DNA from: Methanosarcina baikalica
GTDB lineage: Archaea; Halobacteriota; Methanosarcinia; Methanosarcinales; Methanosarcinaceae
Length of the DNA stretch: 52,733 bases
NCBI RefSeq assembly: GCF_031461075.1
Contig: NZ_JAVKPK010000024.1
Location: forward strand, 1-52,733
Direction of reading: 5' to 3'
Part shown: positions 26,077 through 34,641 of the stretch, piece after piece
How positions within the stretch are numbered: position 1 is the first letter of the stretch
Layout of the letters: each line of letters starts with the position of its first letter
Program-made: the position numbers and the translations under genes
Notes under the pieces: model-generated
What the model saw: only the letters and a program-made list of their open reading frames with translations
Told to the model about the DNA's origin: nothing
Database searches by the model: none

Positions 26077-27087
26077 ATGAAACGGCATTGCATAAAAGTT
26101 CCTAAAAATAAAGGAGAACCTGTAAGAAGAATGCTCCTTGAGCTTGAAATCCTTGATAATTCCGTAAAAATAGGTACAGATGGGAAATTTCTTTATCTGC
26201 CCCTGACCAGAGAGCCTGCTCCTGACGAGCTGAAGGTTTTTCCTGACAAAATTGAACTTACCGAGTCCGATTTTGAGCTCCATGAGAAAAAACCTGTTCC
26301 TGAAGATCTACTTGGTTTCAGTCCGACATATGAAATCATAGGGGATATTGCCCTTCTGGAGGATTCGGACCTGGATTCTCAAAAGGCTTCGAAAATTGCC
26401 AATGTCCTTCTCCGAACTCAGCCAAATATAAAAACCGTACTCAAACCTCTTACTCCTGTAATAGGGGAATTCAGGGTCAGGGAATTTGAAGTCGTTGCAG
26501 GCGAGCCCAGGACCGAAACAGTTCACAGAGAATACAGCTGCCGCTATAAAGTTGACCTTGCAAGGGCTTATTTCACTCCACGCCTTTCTACCGAACGTTC
26601 GCGTATCCTCTCCTGGGTTATGGAAGGGGATACCGTCGTTGATATGTTTGCAGGTGTGGGCCCTTACAGTATTCTGATCGCAAAGAGTAATAAGCCTTCA
26701 AAGGTTGTAGCAATTGACAAAAATCCTGATGCTGTACGTTATCTGAGGGAAAATATAATTCTCAATTCGGCGAAAAATATAGAAGCAATCGAAGGCGATG
26801 CCAGGGAAGAAGCAAAAAAGTTTGCAGTCACTGCTGACCATGTGATTATGAATCTCCCTCATAATGCCCACGAGTTTCTTGATCCGGCTGTTCTTCTTAC
26901 AAAGCCTGGTGGAATTATCCATTATTACGGAATGGCCCATGAAGACGATCTCTTCGAAAGTTTTATTAGACTTATACGGGCAGCTGCGGAAAGAGCAGGA
27001 AGACAGGTAGAGGTTCTGGAGAAAAGAGTAGTACGTTCTTATGCTCCTCACCAGTATAATGTATGCATCGAGGCCAGAATTCTTTAA
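26077..27087 (+). CDS. trm5: tRNA (guanine37-N1)-methyltransferase, Trm5 type
   Basis: Class I SAM methyltransferase that should make m1G37 in tRNA, maintaining the reading frame. It has 336 residues. Seen: an N-terminal D1-like domain, DLLGFSPTYEIIGDIALLE, the Trm5 substrate-region REYSCRYKVDLARAYFTPRL with ERSRI, SAM motif I VVDMFAGVGPYSILIAK, motif II VVAIDKNPDAVRYL, and the catalytic NLPHNA, equivalent to the NPPx of related enzymes. Sequence features favour the Trm5b group. The wyosine enzyme Taw2 is the main alternative but is less likely given the intact NLPH region. It is followed by tRNA-Thr. Confidence 0.9.
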   Translation: MKRHCIKVPKNKGEPVRRMLLELEILDNSVKIGTDGKFLYLPLTREPAPDELKVFPDKIELTESDFELHEKKPVPEDLLGFSPTYEIIGDIALLEDSDLDSQKASKIANVLLRTQPNIKTVLKPLTPVIGEFRVREFEVVAGEPRTETVHREYSCRYKVDLARAYFTPRLSTERSRILSWVMEGDTVVDMFAGVGPYSILIAKSNKPSKVVAIDKNPDAVRYLRENIILNSAKNIEAIEGDAREEAKKFAVTADHVIMNLPHNAHEFLDPAVLLTKPGGIIHYYGMAHEDDLFESFIRLIRAAAERAGRQVEVLEKRVVRSYAPHQYNVCIEARIL

Positions 27088-27174
27088 TGCCTTGAAAAAC
27101 AGAAAGATTCTTCACAAGCGAAATGATTAAATTCTTGATCGTTATTTTAAGTCTGCTTATTCTTTTATTCACGT

Positions 27175-27246
27175 GCCGTCGTGGCTTAGCGGTATAGCGG
27201 CTGATTCGTAATCAGCAGGTCGAGGGTTCAAGTCCCTCCGGCGGCT
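27175..27246 (+). tRNA. tRNA-Thr (anticodon CGU)
   Basis: Acceptor GCCGTCG (27175-27181) pairs with CGGCGGC (27239-27245), with discriminator U at 27246, usual for tRNA-Thr in archaea. The anticodon stem GCTGA/TCAGC encloses TTCGTAA, so the anticodon is CGU, reading ACG. The T-arm is GAGGG-TTCAAGT-CCCTC. CCA is not encoded. Confidence 0.95.
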
Positions 27247-27692
27247 CTTTAAGATTTTTTGTTCAGTTCCGTATCTCTTGTATTTATTTTGATTAATAAA
27301 ATCATTTGGTAATATATAAGCATTTCTTTTATTCTGTTCCTTAATATCTTTTTTGTAACTATTATTTATAGTTATTATTGAAATCGCTACCAACAAGGCC
27401 TGTTATATCTCCGAATTTTTAAAGAAGGACTAGTGCACCGATTCCAAAACGAATCCATTAATGAAGAAAAAAATTCATTGATCAATGGACAGATTTAAAG
27501 GTGCAGGTTCGTGAGTGTATTTTGGAATCGAAGCACTAGCTATCCGGTGTATCACAAGGCCAATGTTTCGCACTCGGAAGGATTTTTACTCGTCTCTTCC
27601 TGATACCCCTGTACCGGCTTCCTTTCTTCCTGATAAATAAGGAACTATAACGCTTATCTGCTCAGCTAGTAGCTGGATTAATATGCTCCAAA
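27247..27692. other. Intergenic region after tRNA-Thr
   Basis: No gene is seen. The MITE-like element at 27430-27539 lies in the middle. A minus-strand frame over the tRNA (27169-27396) is only the antisense of the tRNA. The region marks the left edge of a stretch with accessory, bacterial-looking genes. Confidence 0.45.
27430..27539. mobile_element. MITE-like element, 110 bp, with 20-bp terminal inverted repeats
   Basis: The left end CTAGTGCACCGATTCCAAAA (27430-27449) matches the inverse of the right end (27520-27539) at 18 of 20 positions. Each end carries CTAG, which could be a 4-bp target duplication. A second, imperfect inverted repeat lies inside (TCCATTAATGAA against TTCATTGATCAATGGA). 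No coding capacity. Confidence 0.65.
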
Positions 27693-28817
27693 TCAAAAAT
27701 TCCACCATGAATTTAGAGGCATGTGAAGGTCTGAATCTAATAGAACAGTTTCACCAATCTTTGGGGCAACTATATTTACTTCTCTTTTTTTTGCCTCTTT
27801 TAATGCTCGTTCTATTGGTTCTTTCCAACTATGATTAGCTAATGTAAATGCTCCCCAATGCATTAACATCATAGTCTTACCATTTACATCTAAATTGGCT
27901 TGGACAGATTGCTCTGGTGTCATATGAATATCCGCCCATCTCCGGTCATATTGGCCTCCTTCAATTAAGGTGATATCAAAAGGTCCGTATTTCTTTCCTA
28001 CTTCCTTAAAATGGGTGTCATATCCGCCGTCCCCGCTAGTAAATAGACGCTTGTTTTTCCCCAGAATGGCCCATCCACCCCATAGTGTAGTATCGATGTT
28101 AAATGGTTCTCTTCCAGAGAAATGTCTGGCTGGTGTCAAGGCAACGGTTAAGCCCTGATACTTCGTTTCTTCCCACCAATTGAGTTCTGTTATATTTTCT
28201 TTTGGAATACCCCATCGAATCAAATGAGCACTAACCCCGAGAGGAACAAAGAAATGTGATACTTTACTCTTTAGCTTTACAATAGACTGATAATCTAGGT
28301 GGTCATAATGGTCATGCGTAATAAAAACTGCGTCAATAGGCGGCATTTCATCAATAAGATGCAACATAATATCTTTACTATAATTATATCTCCTAACTCC
28401 CGCAAATGAAACCGGTGAGGCTATAGGGCTCAACATAGGATCTATCAATAACTTTTTATTATCAATGCTAAGCAGAAATGCAGAGTGTCCAAACCAGGTC
28501 AAGCTATCATTTTCACTTTTAATTTTATTCCAGTCAATGACAGAAACAGGAATTGGGCCAGCCGGATTGCGATCTTTAGCCTCTGAAGTAGAATCCTTAT
28601 TCGTTGATGAAGCATCTGAGGAATTCATGACGTCGGTTGGAACCTCATTAACAAATTTTCCGTTAACATAATTACTTAAATTTTGATAAGTTTCTTTTTG
28701 TTCTTTCGTTGGATTTCCACCGAAAGCTGGGTCTAAGTTTATAAACAATGTAATACTAACACCCAATAGAAGTAAAAAACTGAATAGGTACAACATCATC
28801 TTTTTAAGCTTTCTCAT
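27693..28817 (-). CDS. Membrane-anchored metallo-beta-lactamase-fold hydrolase (NAPE-PLD-like)
   Basis: A 374-residue hydrolase of the metallo-beta-lactamase fold, closest in appearance to the N-acyl-phosphatidylethanolamine phospholipase D-like group found in bacteria. Seen: an N-terminal basic segment and one membrane helix (about residues 8-28), the LDPAFGGNP motif, a Ser/Asp/Lys-rich linker (about 60-85), LTWFGHSAFLL, the metal motif THDHYDHLD, PARHFSGR, FTSGDGGYD and a late LMHWGAF. Lys/Asn-rich composition and AT-rich codons differ from its neighbours. Its 5' end abuts a larB remnant. Inference: horizontal acquisition from Firmicutes-like bacteria. The physiological substrate is unknown. 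Confidence 0.85.
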   Translation of the reverse strand: MRKLKKMMLYLFSFLLLLGVSITLFINLDPAFGGNPTKEQKETYQNLSNYVNGKFVNEVPTDVMNSSDASSTNKDSTSEAKDRNPAGPIPVSVIDWNKIKSENDSLTWFGHSAFLLSIDNKKLLIDPMLSPIASPVSFAGVRRYNYSKDIMLHLIDEMPPIDAVFITHDHYDHLDYQSIVKLKSKVSHFFVPLGVSAHLIRWGIPKENITELNWWEETKYQGLTVALTPARHFSGREPFNIDTTLWGGWAILGKNKRLFTSGDGGYDTHFKEVGKKYGPFDITLIEGGQYDRRWADIHMTPEQSVQANLDVNGKTMMLMHWGAFTLANHSWKEPIERALKEAKKREVNIVAPKIGETVLLDSDLHMPLNSWWNF

Positions 28818-28841
28818 GTTTCCACTTCTGTAATTCCGATT

Positions 28842-28981
28842 TTACGCAACCCCTACGTCATATATGGTAATAATTTCGCAGCCCATTTCTGAGGCAATAA
28901 TGCGAGCCTCTTCCACAGCCGGCATATCTGCTGTACCTGCTGAGAGTATCCCAACAACTCCACCAGTCTTCTGGACAGGAC
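28842..28981 (-). pseudogene. larB: Internal fragment of larB (PurE-like carboxylase)
   Basis: On the minus strand about 45 codons read VQKTGGVVGILSAGTADMP, then AVEEARIIASEMGCE, then TIYDVGVA before a TAA. This is the conserved start of the PurE-like domain of LarB (nickel-pincer cofactor biosynthesis), where GIHR would normally follow DVGVA. There is no start and no remainder of the gene. It breaks exactly where the upstream sequence of the hydrolase gene begins, which suggests an insertion or deletion junction. Confidence 0.75.
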
Positions 28982-29007
28982 ATGAAGATAAATAGTGGAA
29001 AATGGAA

Positions 29008-29047
29008 ATATTGTTTAATCTTTCAATAAGGTTAGCTTAAACAATAT
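29008..29047 (-). terminator. Hairpin between the larB remnant and the aldo-keto reductase
   Basis: ATATTGTTTAA (29008-29018) pairs perfectly with TTAAACAATAT (29037-29047) across an 18-nt loop. It lies about 40 nt beyond the stop of the minus-strand aldo-keto reductase and probably ends its transcript, although no long T-run follows. Confidence 0.4.
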
Positions 29048-29085
29048 CTTCATTTTGTCTTTTCTGCACTTCGAATTTCTCGCTT

Positions 29086-30285
29086 TTAAGTCCGCTTGAA
29101 TACCTGTTTTGCTATGGCAACTCTCTCCTCCAGATCAGATCCTTCAAGTTCTTCTACAACAGATTCGAGAATCGTTGGTATATCAAGGTGCTGGGGACAT
29201 TTTTCAAGGCACTTTTCACATTGTACGCACTGTGATGCAAATTCGGGCCCTCCGACGGATAGGATGCCACCCAACCTTGCAGCATAGAGGAACTTTGTCT
29301 CATCTACATTGTTGGACATGTACAGGTTGTTGTACGTTTCGAAACATAATGGAATATTCACCCCTGCTGGACAGGGCATGCAGTACTGACAGCCTGTGCA
29401 GCCTACTTTCATCAGTTCACGGTACTTCCTCTCTACTTTTTTTACTAGCTGCAGTTCAGCTTCAGTCAGAGAATTTGGGTATGCTTTGTCTGCTACTGTA
29501 AGATTCTCTTCAATATGAGTTTCCTCATTCATCCCGGAGAGGACAACCGTAACCTTTGGATGGTTCCACACCCAGCGAAGAGCCCATTCTGCAGCGGTCC
29601 TCTTTGTTGGAGCCTCATCCCAGATCTCTTTCACAGCAGGAGGCACGGGGCTTGCGAGGTACCCTCCACGGAGGGGCTCCATAATGATTACTCCAAGGTC
29701 TTTTGAAGCTGCATAATCCAAACCCACGGTACCTGCCTGGTTCTTTTCGTCCAGGAAGTTGTACTGGATCTGACAAAAGTCCCAGTCATAGGCATCTACT
29801 ATCCGATTGAAATCTTCTCCCGAGCCGTGGAAGGAAAAACCTGCGTTAATTATGCGGCCGGCAGCTTTGGCTTTATCAAGGAAATCAGCTACATCCAGCT
29901 TTTCAATATTGTCCCACAGTTCACCAACGAGAGCATGGATAAGGTAATAGTCGATGTGGTCTGTTTTGAGTTTCTCCAGCTGAGCATTCAAGAACTTATC
30001 CATATCCTTTCGGTTCTCTATAAGCCAGGAAGGGAGTTTTGTTGCGAGTTTTACTTTCTCGCGATATCCGTCAGCAAGAGCACGACCTAAAAAAGGCTCA
30101 CTCTGTTCCATGTGATAAGGCCAGGCCGTATCAACATAGTTTACTCCGTGGTCGATTGCATAGCGTACCTGCTGAGTGGCTCTTTCTTCATCTATAGTAC
30201 CATCTTCTTTCATGGGAAGACGCATACATCCAAATCCAAGTATAGAAAGTTCATCTTCATTCGCAGGAATTTTTCTGTACAACAT
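29086..30285 (-). CDS. Aldo-keto reductase with C-terminal 4Fe-4S cluster domain
   Basis: NADPH-type aldo-keto reductase fused to a ferredoxin-like tail, a class frequent in methanogens and clostridia. The ATG at 30285 follows AGGTGA and gives 399 residues; the longer frame to 30402 has no such site. Seen: LGFGCMRLPM, catalytic-type DTAWPYHMEQSE with Asp and Tyr, the Lys in LATKLPSW, the His in YYLIHALVG, then cysteine sets VGCTGCQYCMPCPAGV and CVQCEKCLEKCPQHL for iron-sulfur binding. It lies downstream of the TetR gene on the same strand, with a palindromic operator between, so the regulator probably controls it. The substrate is unknown. Confidence 0.92.
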   Translation of the reverse strand: MLYRKIPANEDELSILGFGCMRLPMKEDGTIDEERATQQVRYAIDHGVNYVDTAWPYHMEQSEPFLGRALADGYREKVKLATKLPSWLIENRKDMDKFLNAQLEKLKTDHIDYYLIHALVGELWDNIEKLDVADFLDKAKAAGRIINAGFSFHGSGEDFNRIVDAYDWDFCQIQYNFLDEKNQAGTVGLDYAASKDLGVIIMEPLRGGYLASPVPPAVKEIWDEAPTKRTAAEWALRWVWNHPKVTVVLSGMNEETHIEENLTVADKAYPNSLTEAELQLVKKVERKYRELMKVGCTGCQYCMPCPAGVNIPLCFETYNNLYMSNNVDETKFLYAARLGGILSVGGPEFASQCVQCEKCLEKCPQHLDIPTILESVVEELEGSDLEERVAIAKQVFKRT

Positions 30286-30385
30286 TTTCAATTCACCTGG
30301 TTTCTTCAAACTCTTTTTATGTCTCTCGGGTTGATTTTCTGATTGACTGGATATTTTGAGGTAAGTTAGTCCATTAATTTCCATA

Positions 30386-30407
30386 TATGAGTGACTGGTC
30401 ACTCATA
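30386..30407 (-). promoter_or_regulatory. TetR-type operator before the aldo-keto reductase
   Basis: TATGAGTGAC (30386-30395), two bases, then GTCACTCATA (30398-30407) form a perfect 10-bp inverted repeat between the TetR gene and the reductase. It shares the GTGACT/TGAC core with the dyad upstream of the TetR gene itself. Confidence 0.65.
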
Positions 30408-30424
30408 AGTGGGATGAAAAGAAA

Positions 30425-31003
30425 TTAATTCTTAGCTAAACCTTTCCAGATAATCTGAAATCCGTCTTCGATAAACTTATTTTTATCTTGTGATGAATCT
30501 GAACCAAGGATCAGATTCACTACCGTCCTGCTAGCCTGATAAAACATTGCAATGGTCAGCTCCGCGGAAAAGTCTCTGATCACTCCTGTTTTTATTCCTT
30601 CATTCACAAGATCATGGAGAAAGACATATTCTTTCATTACTTCTTCACGCGTAAATTTTGTTATATAAGGAGAAGAGCAAAACTGCCCGACAAAAAGAAA
30701 TTCTTCCCGATTGTCTACTCCCCATTTGATTAAATTTAACCATATTTTTCTTAATTTATCCTGAAAGGTGCTCTGTGTTTCAATTTCTTTCCCCATACTT
30801 TGACTTAATTGCCCTTTTACTTCGAAATACAGGCTGTTTATAAGGTCTTCCTTTGTGGGAAAGTAGTTGAAAAGGGTGCCTGTGGCTACACCTGCTTCTT
30901 TCGAAATCTGAGCAGTGGATGTACCGTGGAAGCCTCTTTCAGTGAAAAGCTTCAGGGCCGATTCCATAATGGCTGTTTTTTTGTCTTTGATCTGTTCTTT
31001 CAT
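30425..31003 (-). CDS. TetR family transcriptional regulator
   Basis: A 192-residue one-component repressor. Seen: the N-terminal TetR DNA-binding domain, KDKKTAIMESALKLFTERGF with the helix-turn-helix STAQISKEAGVATGTLFNYF, then a helical ligand-binding domain (about residues 55-192) without recognisable ligand residues. Dyads with related cores lie in front of its own gene (about 31018-31033) and in front of the aldo-keto reductase (30386-30407), so I infer autoregulation and control of the reductase. TetR proteins are relatively scarce in methanogens, which fits acquisition with its target. Confidence 0.92.
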   Translation of the reverse strand: MKEQIKDKKTAIMESALKLFTERGFHGTSTAQISKEAGVATGTLFNYFPTKEDLINSLYFEVKGQLSQSMGKEIETQSTFQDKLRKIWLNLIKWGVDNREEFLFVGQFCSSPYITKFTREEVMKEYVFLHDLVNEGIKTGVIRDFSAELTIAMFYQASRTVVNLILGSDSSQDKNKFIEDGFQIIWKGLAKN

Positions 31004-31017
31004 ATATTCTCTCTAAT

Positions 31018-31033
31018 TGACTGATTAGTCAGT
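31018..31033 (-). promoter_or_regulatory. TetR-type operator before the tetR gene
   Basis: TGACT and AGTCA (31018-31022 and 31027-31031), or in an overlapping register ACTGA and TCAGT (31020-31024 and 31029-31033), form a dyad 15 bases before the regulator start. The core resembles the other operator, supporting one regulator for both. Confidence 0.5.
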
Positions 31034-31555
31034 TTACTGAATACTTTCCTTGTTAGATAAATATTTTATGGTGCTTTTTTTCTTGCCATTCCTCGAGAAC
31101 ATTTAGAACAGATAGAGCACTCGTAATGGGGGTAAACACTTGTAAAAAAGGTAAACACAGGAGGGGGGTTATAAAATATTTTAAAGTACATTTCAATCCT
31201 AAAAATGATTTCGATTCAATTCAAAATTGATTTTGATAAGGTTGAGAAAAGAGATCTGTTTGTTTTTCAGATCCAAATTAGAGCAATCAAATAAAAGTGA
31301 CAGGTTAAAACATGACTCTAAAGTAGGGATAAAAATCTGTTTTGCTACCATGATTGGGACAGAAAGAAAATGTTTCCGTAATTTAGAGGAATTTGAAAAC
31401 TTTTAAAGAGAATGTAATAGCTTCTCCTGCTATCCATTGCAATGACATGGAGATGAAAGTTGAGGGGAAAAACATTGGCGTTGAATGACAAATATACTTG
31501 TTACTTCTCTCATCCAAAAAAGAGGATCCGAAGTAATTTATGCTATGGGAATTTT
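31034..31555. other. Non-coding region right of tetR
   Basis: No convincing gene. GGTAAACAC occurs twice as a direct repeat (31131-31139 and 31150-31158), 19 bp apart. The rest is AT-rich sequence without a feature I can name. Confidence 0.3.
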
Positions 31556-31855
31556 TTACCAACCCTTTCTATATTTCTTCGGAAGTTTTTGTTCTTTAAT
31601 TTTAGCCTTTCTTTCTCTCATTGATCTTTCGGCTTCTTTTGTTTCAGGAGTTTCAAATTTCGGAGTATTCGAACTTCCTAATTGTTGACTCGATTCTAGG
31701 TTTTTTTCGTTTTGAGATGTTTCAAACGAAGACGGCTTCTTATTCTCTTCTTCCTCTTTTGTTATGAACTTTCTCACGTTATCAAATATTTTCTTTAATT
31801 GATTACATCTTTTTTTAGGATTATTATGCACACTACCTGGGTTATTATCAACCAT
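31556..31855 (-). CDS. Hypothetical charged, low-complexity protein
   Basis: A 99-residue hydrophilic protein without a recognised family. Seen: Asn/Lys-rich N-terminus (NNPGSVHNNPKKRCNQLKKI), then Glu/Lys and Ser/Gln-rich stretches (KEEEENKKPSSF, NLESSQQLGSSNTPK) and a basic tail (RERKAKIKEQKLPKKYRKGW). It is probably largely disordered. A weak GGATGTGG precedes the ATG. It has no obvious operon partner. It could be a real small protein or a chance frame; composition favours a real one. Confidence 0.45.
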   Translation of the reverse strand: MVDNNPGSVHNNPKKRCNQLKKIFDNVRKFITKEEEENKKPSSFETSQNEKNLESSQQLGSSNTPKFETPETKEAERSMRERKAKIKEQKLPKKYRKGW

Positions 31856-32623
31856 AAAACCACATCCCTATTTTATCTTCTTATATTCGTATACGAGATT
31901 AACGAATTAGTGGGTAAAATAATACCATTAATAAAAATTCATTAAAGATGACTTTTCTAATCAAGAACAAAGTTAAACTCTTGAATTTCACACTATTTAA
32001 ATAGAGAGCTGATCCCAAAACTCAACGATAACTAATAGTATGCGCCGACAGAAATGACCTATTTATACAAAATGAAAGTGTCTATGTGGTATAGATAGAT
32101 TTTTTAAAGTTCTTAATATTTTTGACCTTTGGAAGTATTTCAATAATTGTTTTAGATTTTGCTTAATATTGGTTGAATCGATAACAGAAACAATCTCAGT
32201 ATAAACATTATTTAATATATCTTTTAATACCGGATATATAGAGGGATGTCCACAGCTAAGTTGAGATCAGTAACAGGGATTCTCCGAAGCTCTTTGCATA
32301 GGATATCGGATAGCTGAGAAAGCAAGGAATTAATTAAAAAGACTGTAAGTAAAACAGCGTGTATTATTTTAAGAAAGAGTATTGAATCGTCTCGTCGTCC
32401 TAAATTTTGATGGGGGGATGTGGCTACTGTATTACAATAACGGGGGAAGAAAACGGCTTGAAATTACACCCCCTATTTTTTCAGAAAAAGACCCCCTGAA
32501 TTCAAATTTAGTTATATAAAGTAGAAGATTCATCCGTGAATTCGACTTAATTAAAAATAGAAATTTAAACGAACCAGGTAGCTTTGGATAGGCTCTCAAG
32601 TTCGTCTTTTTTTAATAGATTCT
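31856..32623. other. AT-rich intergenic region with one open remnant
   Basis: About 770 bp before the 3' end of the catalase gene. The only protein-like stretch is a start-less minus-strand frame at 32063-32266, listed separately. A C-rich stretch near 32467 and a G-rich one near 32410 are not part of a structure I can support. Confidence 0.35.
32063..32266 (-). pseudogene. Start-less 67-codon coding remnant
   Basis: A minus-strand frame open from 32266 to a TAA at 32063. It includes GHPSIYPVLKDILNN, TEIVSVIDSTNIKQNLKQ and LLKYFQRSKILRTLKNL, which read as an ordinary globular protein, but there is no ATG, GTG or TTG in a position to start it and no ribosome-binding site. I do not recognise the family. 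It is probably a fragment of a lost gene. Confidence 0.3.
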
Positions 32624-34183
32624 TTACTTCTTTAAGCCCAAGCCTTGAGCTACAGCTGCACTCAAGTTTTTGTCTGCCTGCTGCAGATTATCTACTGCTC
32701 GCTTCTGAATCTCAGGTTTGGTTACATGGCTGAGATCGAACACCAGGTTGGAAACCAAGTGCTCCTTTTCAGTCTGGTTCAGGGAGCGGTATCTATCTCC
32801 TGCCTGAGTAAAGTCATCAGTCTTGTAGATCTGCTCTCGGGTCATGTTTCCTTCGAGGTAAGGCTCATATGCCTCTCCTTCCTGGGAAACAGGTTCAGAT
32901 CCTCCCTGGCTGCTGGGATAGTAGTTAACTGAGCCATTGAACACCTGGTACTGCATGGCCCCATCGCGCTGGTTATTGTCTACTCCTGCCAGCGGTCTGT
33001 TGGTGGGTAACTCATTGAAGTTAGCCCCCAGGCGGTAGCGCTGTGTATCGGCGTAGGAGAATGTCCTGCCTTGAAGCATTTTGTCAGCAGAGAACTCAAT
33101 GCCTGGAACCAGATTAGCTGGGCAGAAGGCTGCTTCCTCGACCTGAGTAAAGAAATTTTCTGGGTTACGGTTAAGCACCATCTTACCTACTGGTATCAGG
33201 GGGAACTTGTCCTCCGGCCAGATTTTGGTGTCATCCAGCGGGTCAAAGGTCTGATTCATTTCCTCGGAGATATTCATTGTTTGCACATAGAGCTCGTACT
33301 CTGGGTAATCTCCCTTTTGAATGGCATTCCACAGATCTCTGGTTAGATAGTCCGGGTCTTCACCAGCTATCTTGGTAGCATTCTGGCGATCGAAATTATG
33401 CACTCCCAGCTTTGGCTTCCAGTGATATTTAACGTATATGGGTTTGCCATCCTTGTTTACCCACACATAGGTATTAACTCCGAATCCCTCCATCATCCTG
33501 TAGCTAGCTGGAGTCCCTCTATCTGAGAAGACCCAGGTAATCATATGAGTCGACTCCGGAGTAAGGGATATGAAATCCCAGAAGTTATTGTGTCCCGAAG
33601 ACGAAGATGGAGTATTGTTGTTAGGTTCAGCTTTTAGGGCATGAATAAAATCTGGGAACTTTAAGGCATCTCTGATAAAGAAGACGGGTATATCGTTGCC
33701 TACCAGATCATAGTTACCATCTTCAGTGTAGAACTTAACCGCAAATCCCCGAACATCTCTCACCGTGTCCGCGGAACCCTTACTTCCTGCAACTGTGGAG
33801 AACCGCACAAAGACGGGAGTCTTATTATTAGAATCTTGCAGGAATTTAGCTTTGGTGTAATTGTCCATTGGTTCATAAACCTGGAAATAACCAAAGGCTC
33901 CAGCACCTTTTGCGTGCACTACTCTCTCAGGAATGCGCTCCCGATCGAAGTGAGATATCTTCTCAACGAACTGGAAGTCTTGCAAAAGAGTTTGGCCGCG
34001 ATTGCCTACGGTAAGAGAATTATTGTCGTTGTTAATTGGATAACCCTGACTAGTGGTCATATTTTTGCTTATAGTTGTCCCATTTCCTTCTGATGGCTTA
34101 GCGATAGATAAACCTGGTAGAAGAATCGCAAGAGTCATCAAAAGTACTAAAATATGTTTCAAATCTCTACGGGAAATATACAA
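32624..34183 (-). CDS. kat: Exported monofunctional heme catalase
   Basis: Breaks hydrogen peroxide down to water and oxygen. It has 519 residues from a TTG at 34183 preceded by GGGGGGTAG. Seen: a signal peptide (basic MYISRRDLK, then a hydrophobic run ending LLPGLSIA), and a complete small-subunit catalase: the active-site His in RVVHAKGAGAFGYF, the Asn in LVGNDIPVFF, RFSTVAGSKGSADTVRDVRG, and the heme-ligand Tyr in FSYADTQRYRLGAN. Most catalases are cytoplasmic; export here implies defence at or outside the membrane. It stands alone with a divergent gene beyond its promoter. Confidence 0.95.
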   Translation of the reverse strand: MYISRRDLKHILVLLMTLAILLPGLSIAKPSEGNGTTISKNMTTSQGYPINNDNNSLTVGNRGQTLLQDFQFVEKISHFDRERIPERVVHAKGAGAFGYFQVYEPMDNYTKAKFLQDSNNKTPVFVRFSTVAGSKGSADTVRDVRGFAVKFYTEDGNYDLVGNDIPVFFIRDALKFPDFIHALKAEPNNNTPSSSSGHNNFWDFISLTPESTHMITWVFSDRGTPASYRMMEGFGVNTYVWVNKDGKPIYVKYHWKPKLGVHNFDRQNATKIAGEDPDYLTRDLWNAIQKGDYPEYELYVQTMNISEEMNQTFDPLDDTKIWPEDKFPLIPVGKMVLNRNPENFFTQVEEAAFCPANLVPGIEFSADKMLQGRTFSYADTQRYRLGANFNELPTNRPLAGVDNNQRDGAMQYQVFNGSVNYYPSSQGGSEPVSQEGEAYEPYLEGNMTREQIYKTDDFTQAGDRYRSLNQTEKEHLVSNLVFDLSHVTKPEIQKRAVDNLQQADKNLSAAVAQGLGLKK

Positions 34184-34641
34184 TGAAACTACCCCCCAAT
34201 TATGGTTATATTATGATTCAAATATTCAATTATATAATTTTCGTTATTATATAACTGTTTAAATATATATCTTTTTTATAACAGCTGGTCATATTAGCAT
34301 TGGAGTCAGTCCTTAATAGCAGTTTCATGTCGAATTATAACTTTTATAAGCTCAGTTTATCGGCTATCTAATGAGTACGGTGATATTTTAGCTCCAAAAT
34401 AAATCCAAGCGTTCCAACTTCTTTTTTATTCCTTGCGCTAGAGTATGTTATCAAATGTACACAAAAGCAGAAAATATTTTAGAGCTGAATTTAAGTTAAA
34501 GTTGCCCTTTACCCAATTGCAGAAATGGTTTGAATTTTAAGATAGGCTCTTAGAGATGGGGGCATTTCCTGTTCGGAATACAGATACAGGAAAATAGAGC
34601 TTATAATCCTATTTTTATATCACCAGCCTAAATAGTAACTT
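34184..34641. other. Divergent promoter region between catalase and the SWIM protein
   Basis: AT-rich, no ORF. The left part, with ATATAATTTTCG and similar stretches, can supply a TATA box for the catalase on the minus strand. I found no convincing operator dyad for a peroxide regulator. Confidence 0.35.

Noticed and set aside
27169..27396. Minus-strand ORF whose end reads RRRDLNPRPADYESAAIPLSH
   Set aside because: This is the antisense of tRNA-Thr, a common false gene call across tRNA genes.
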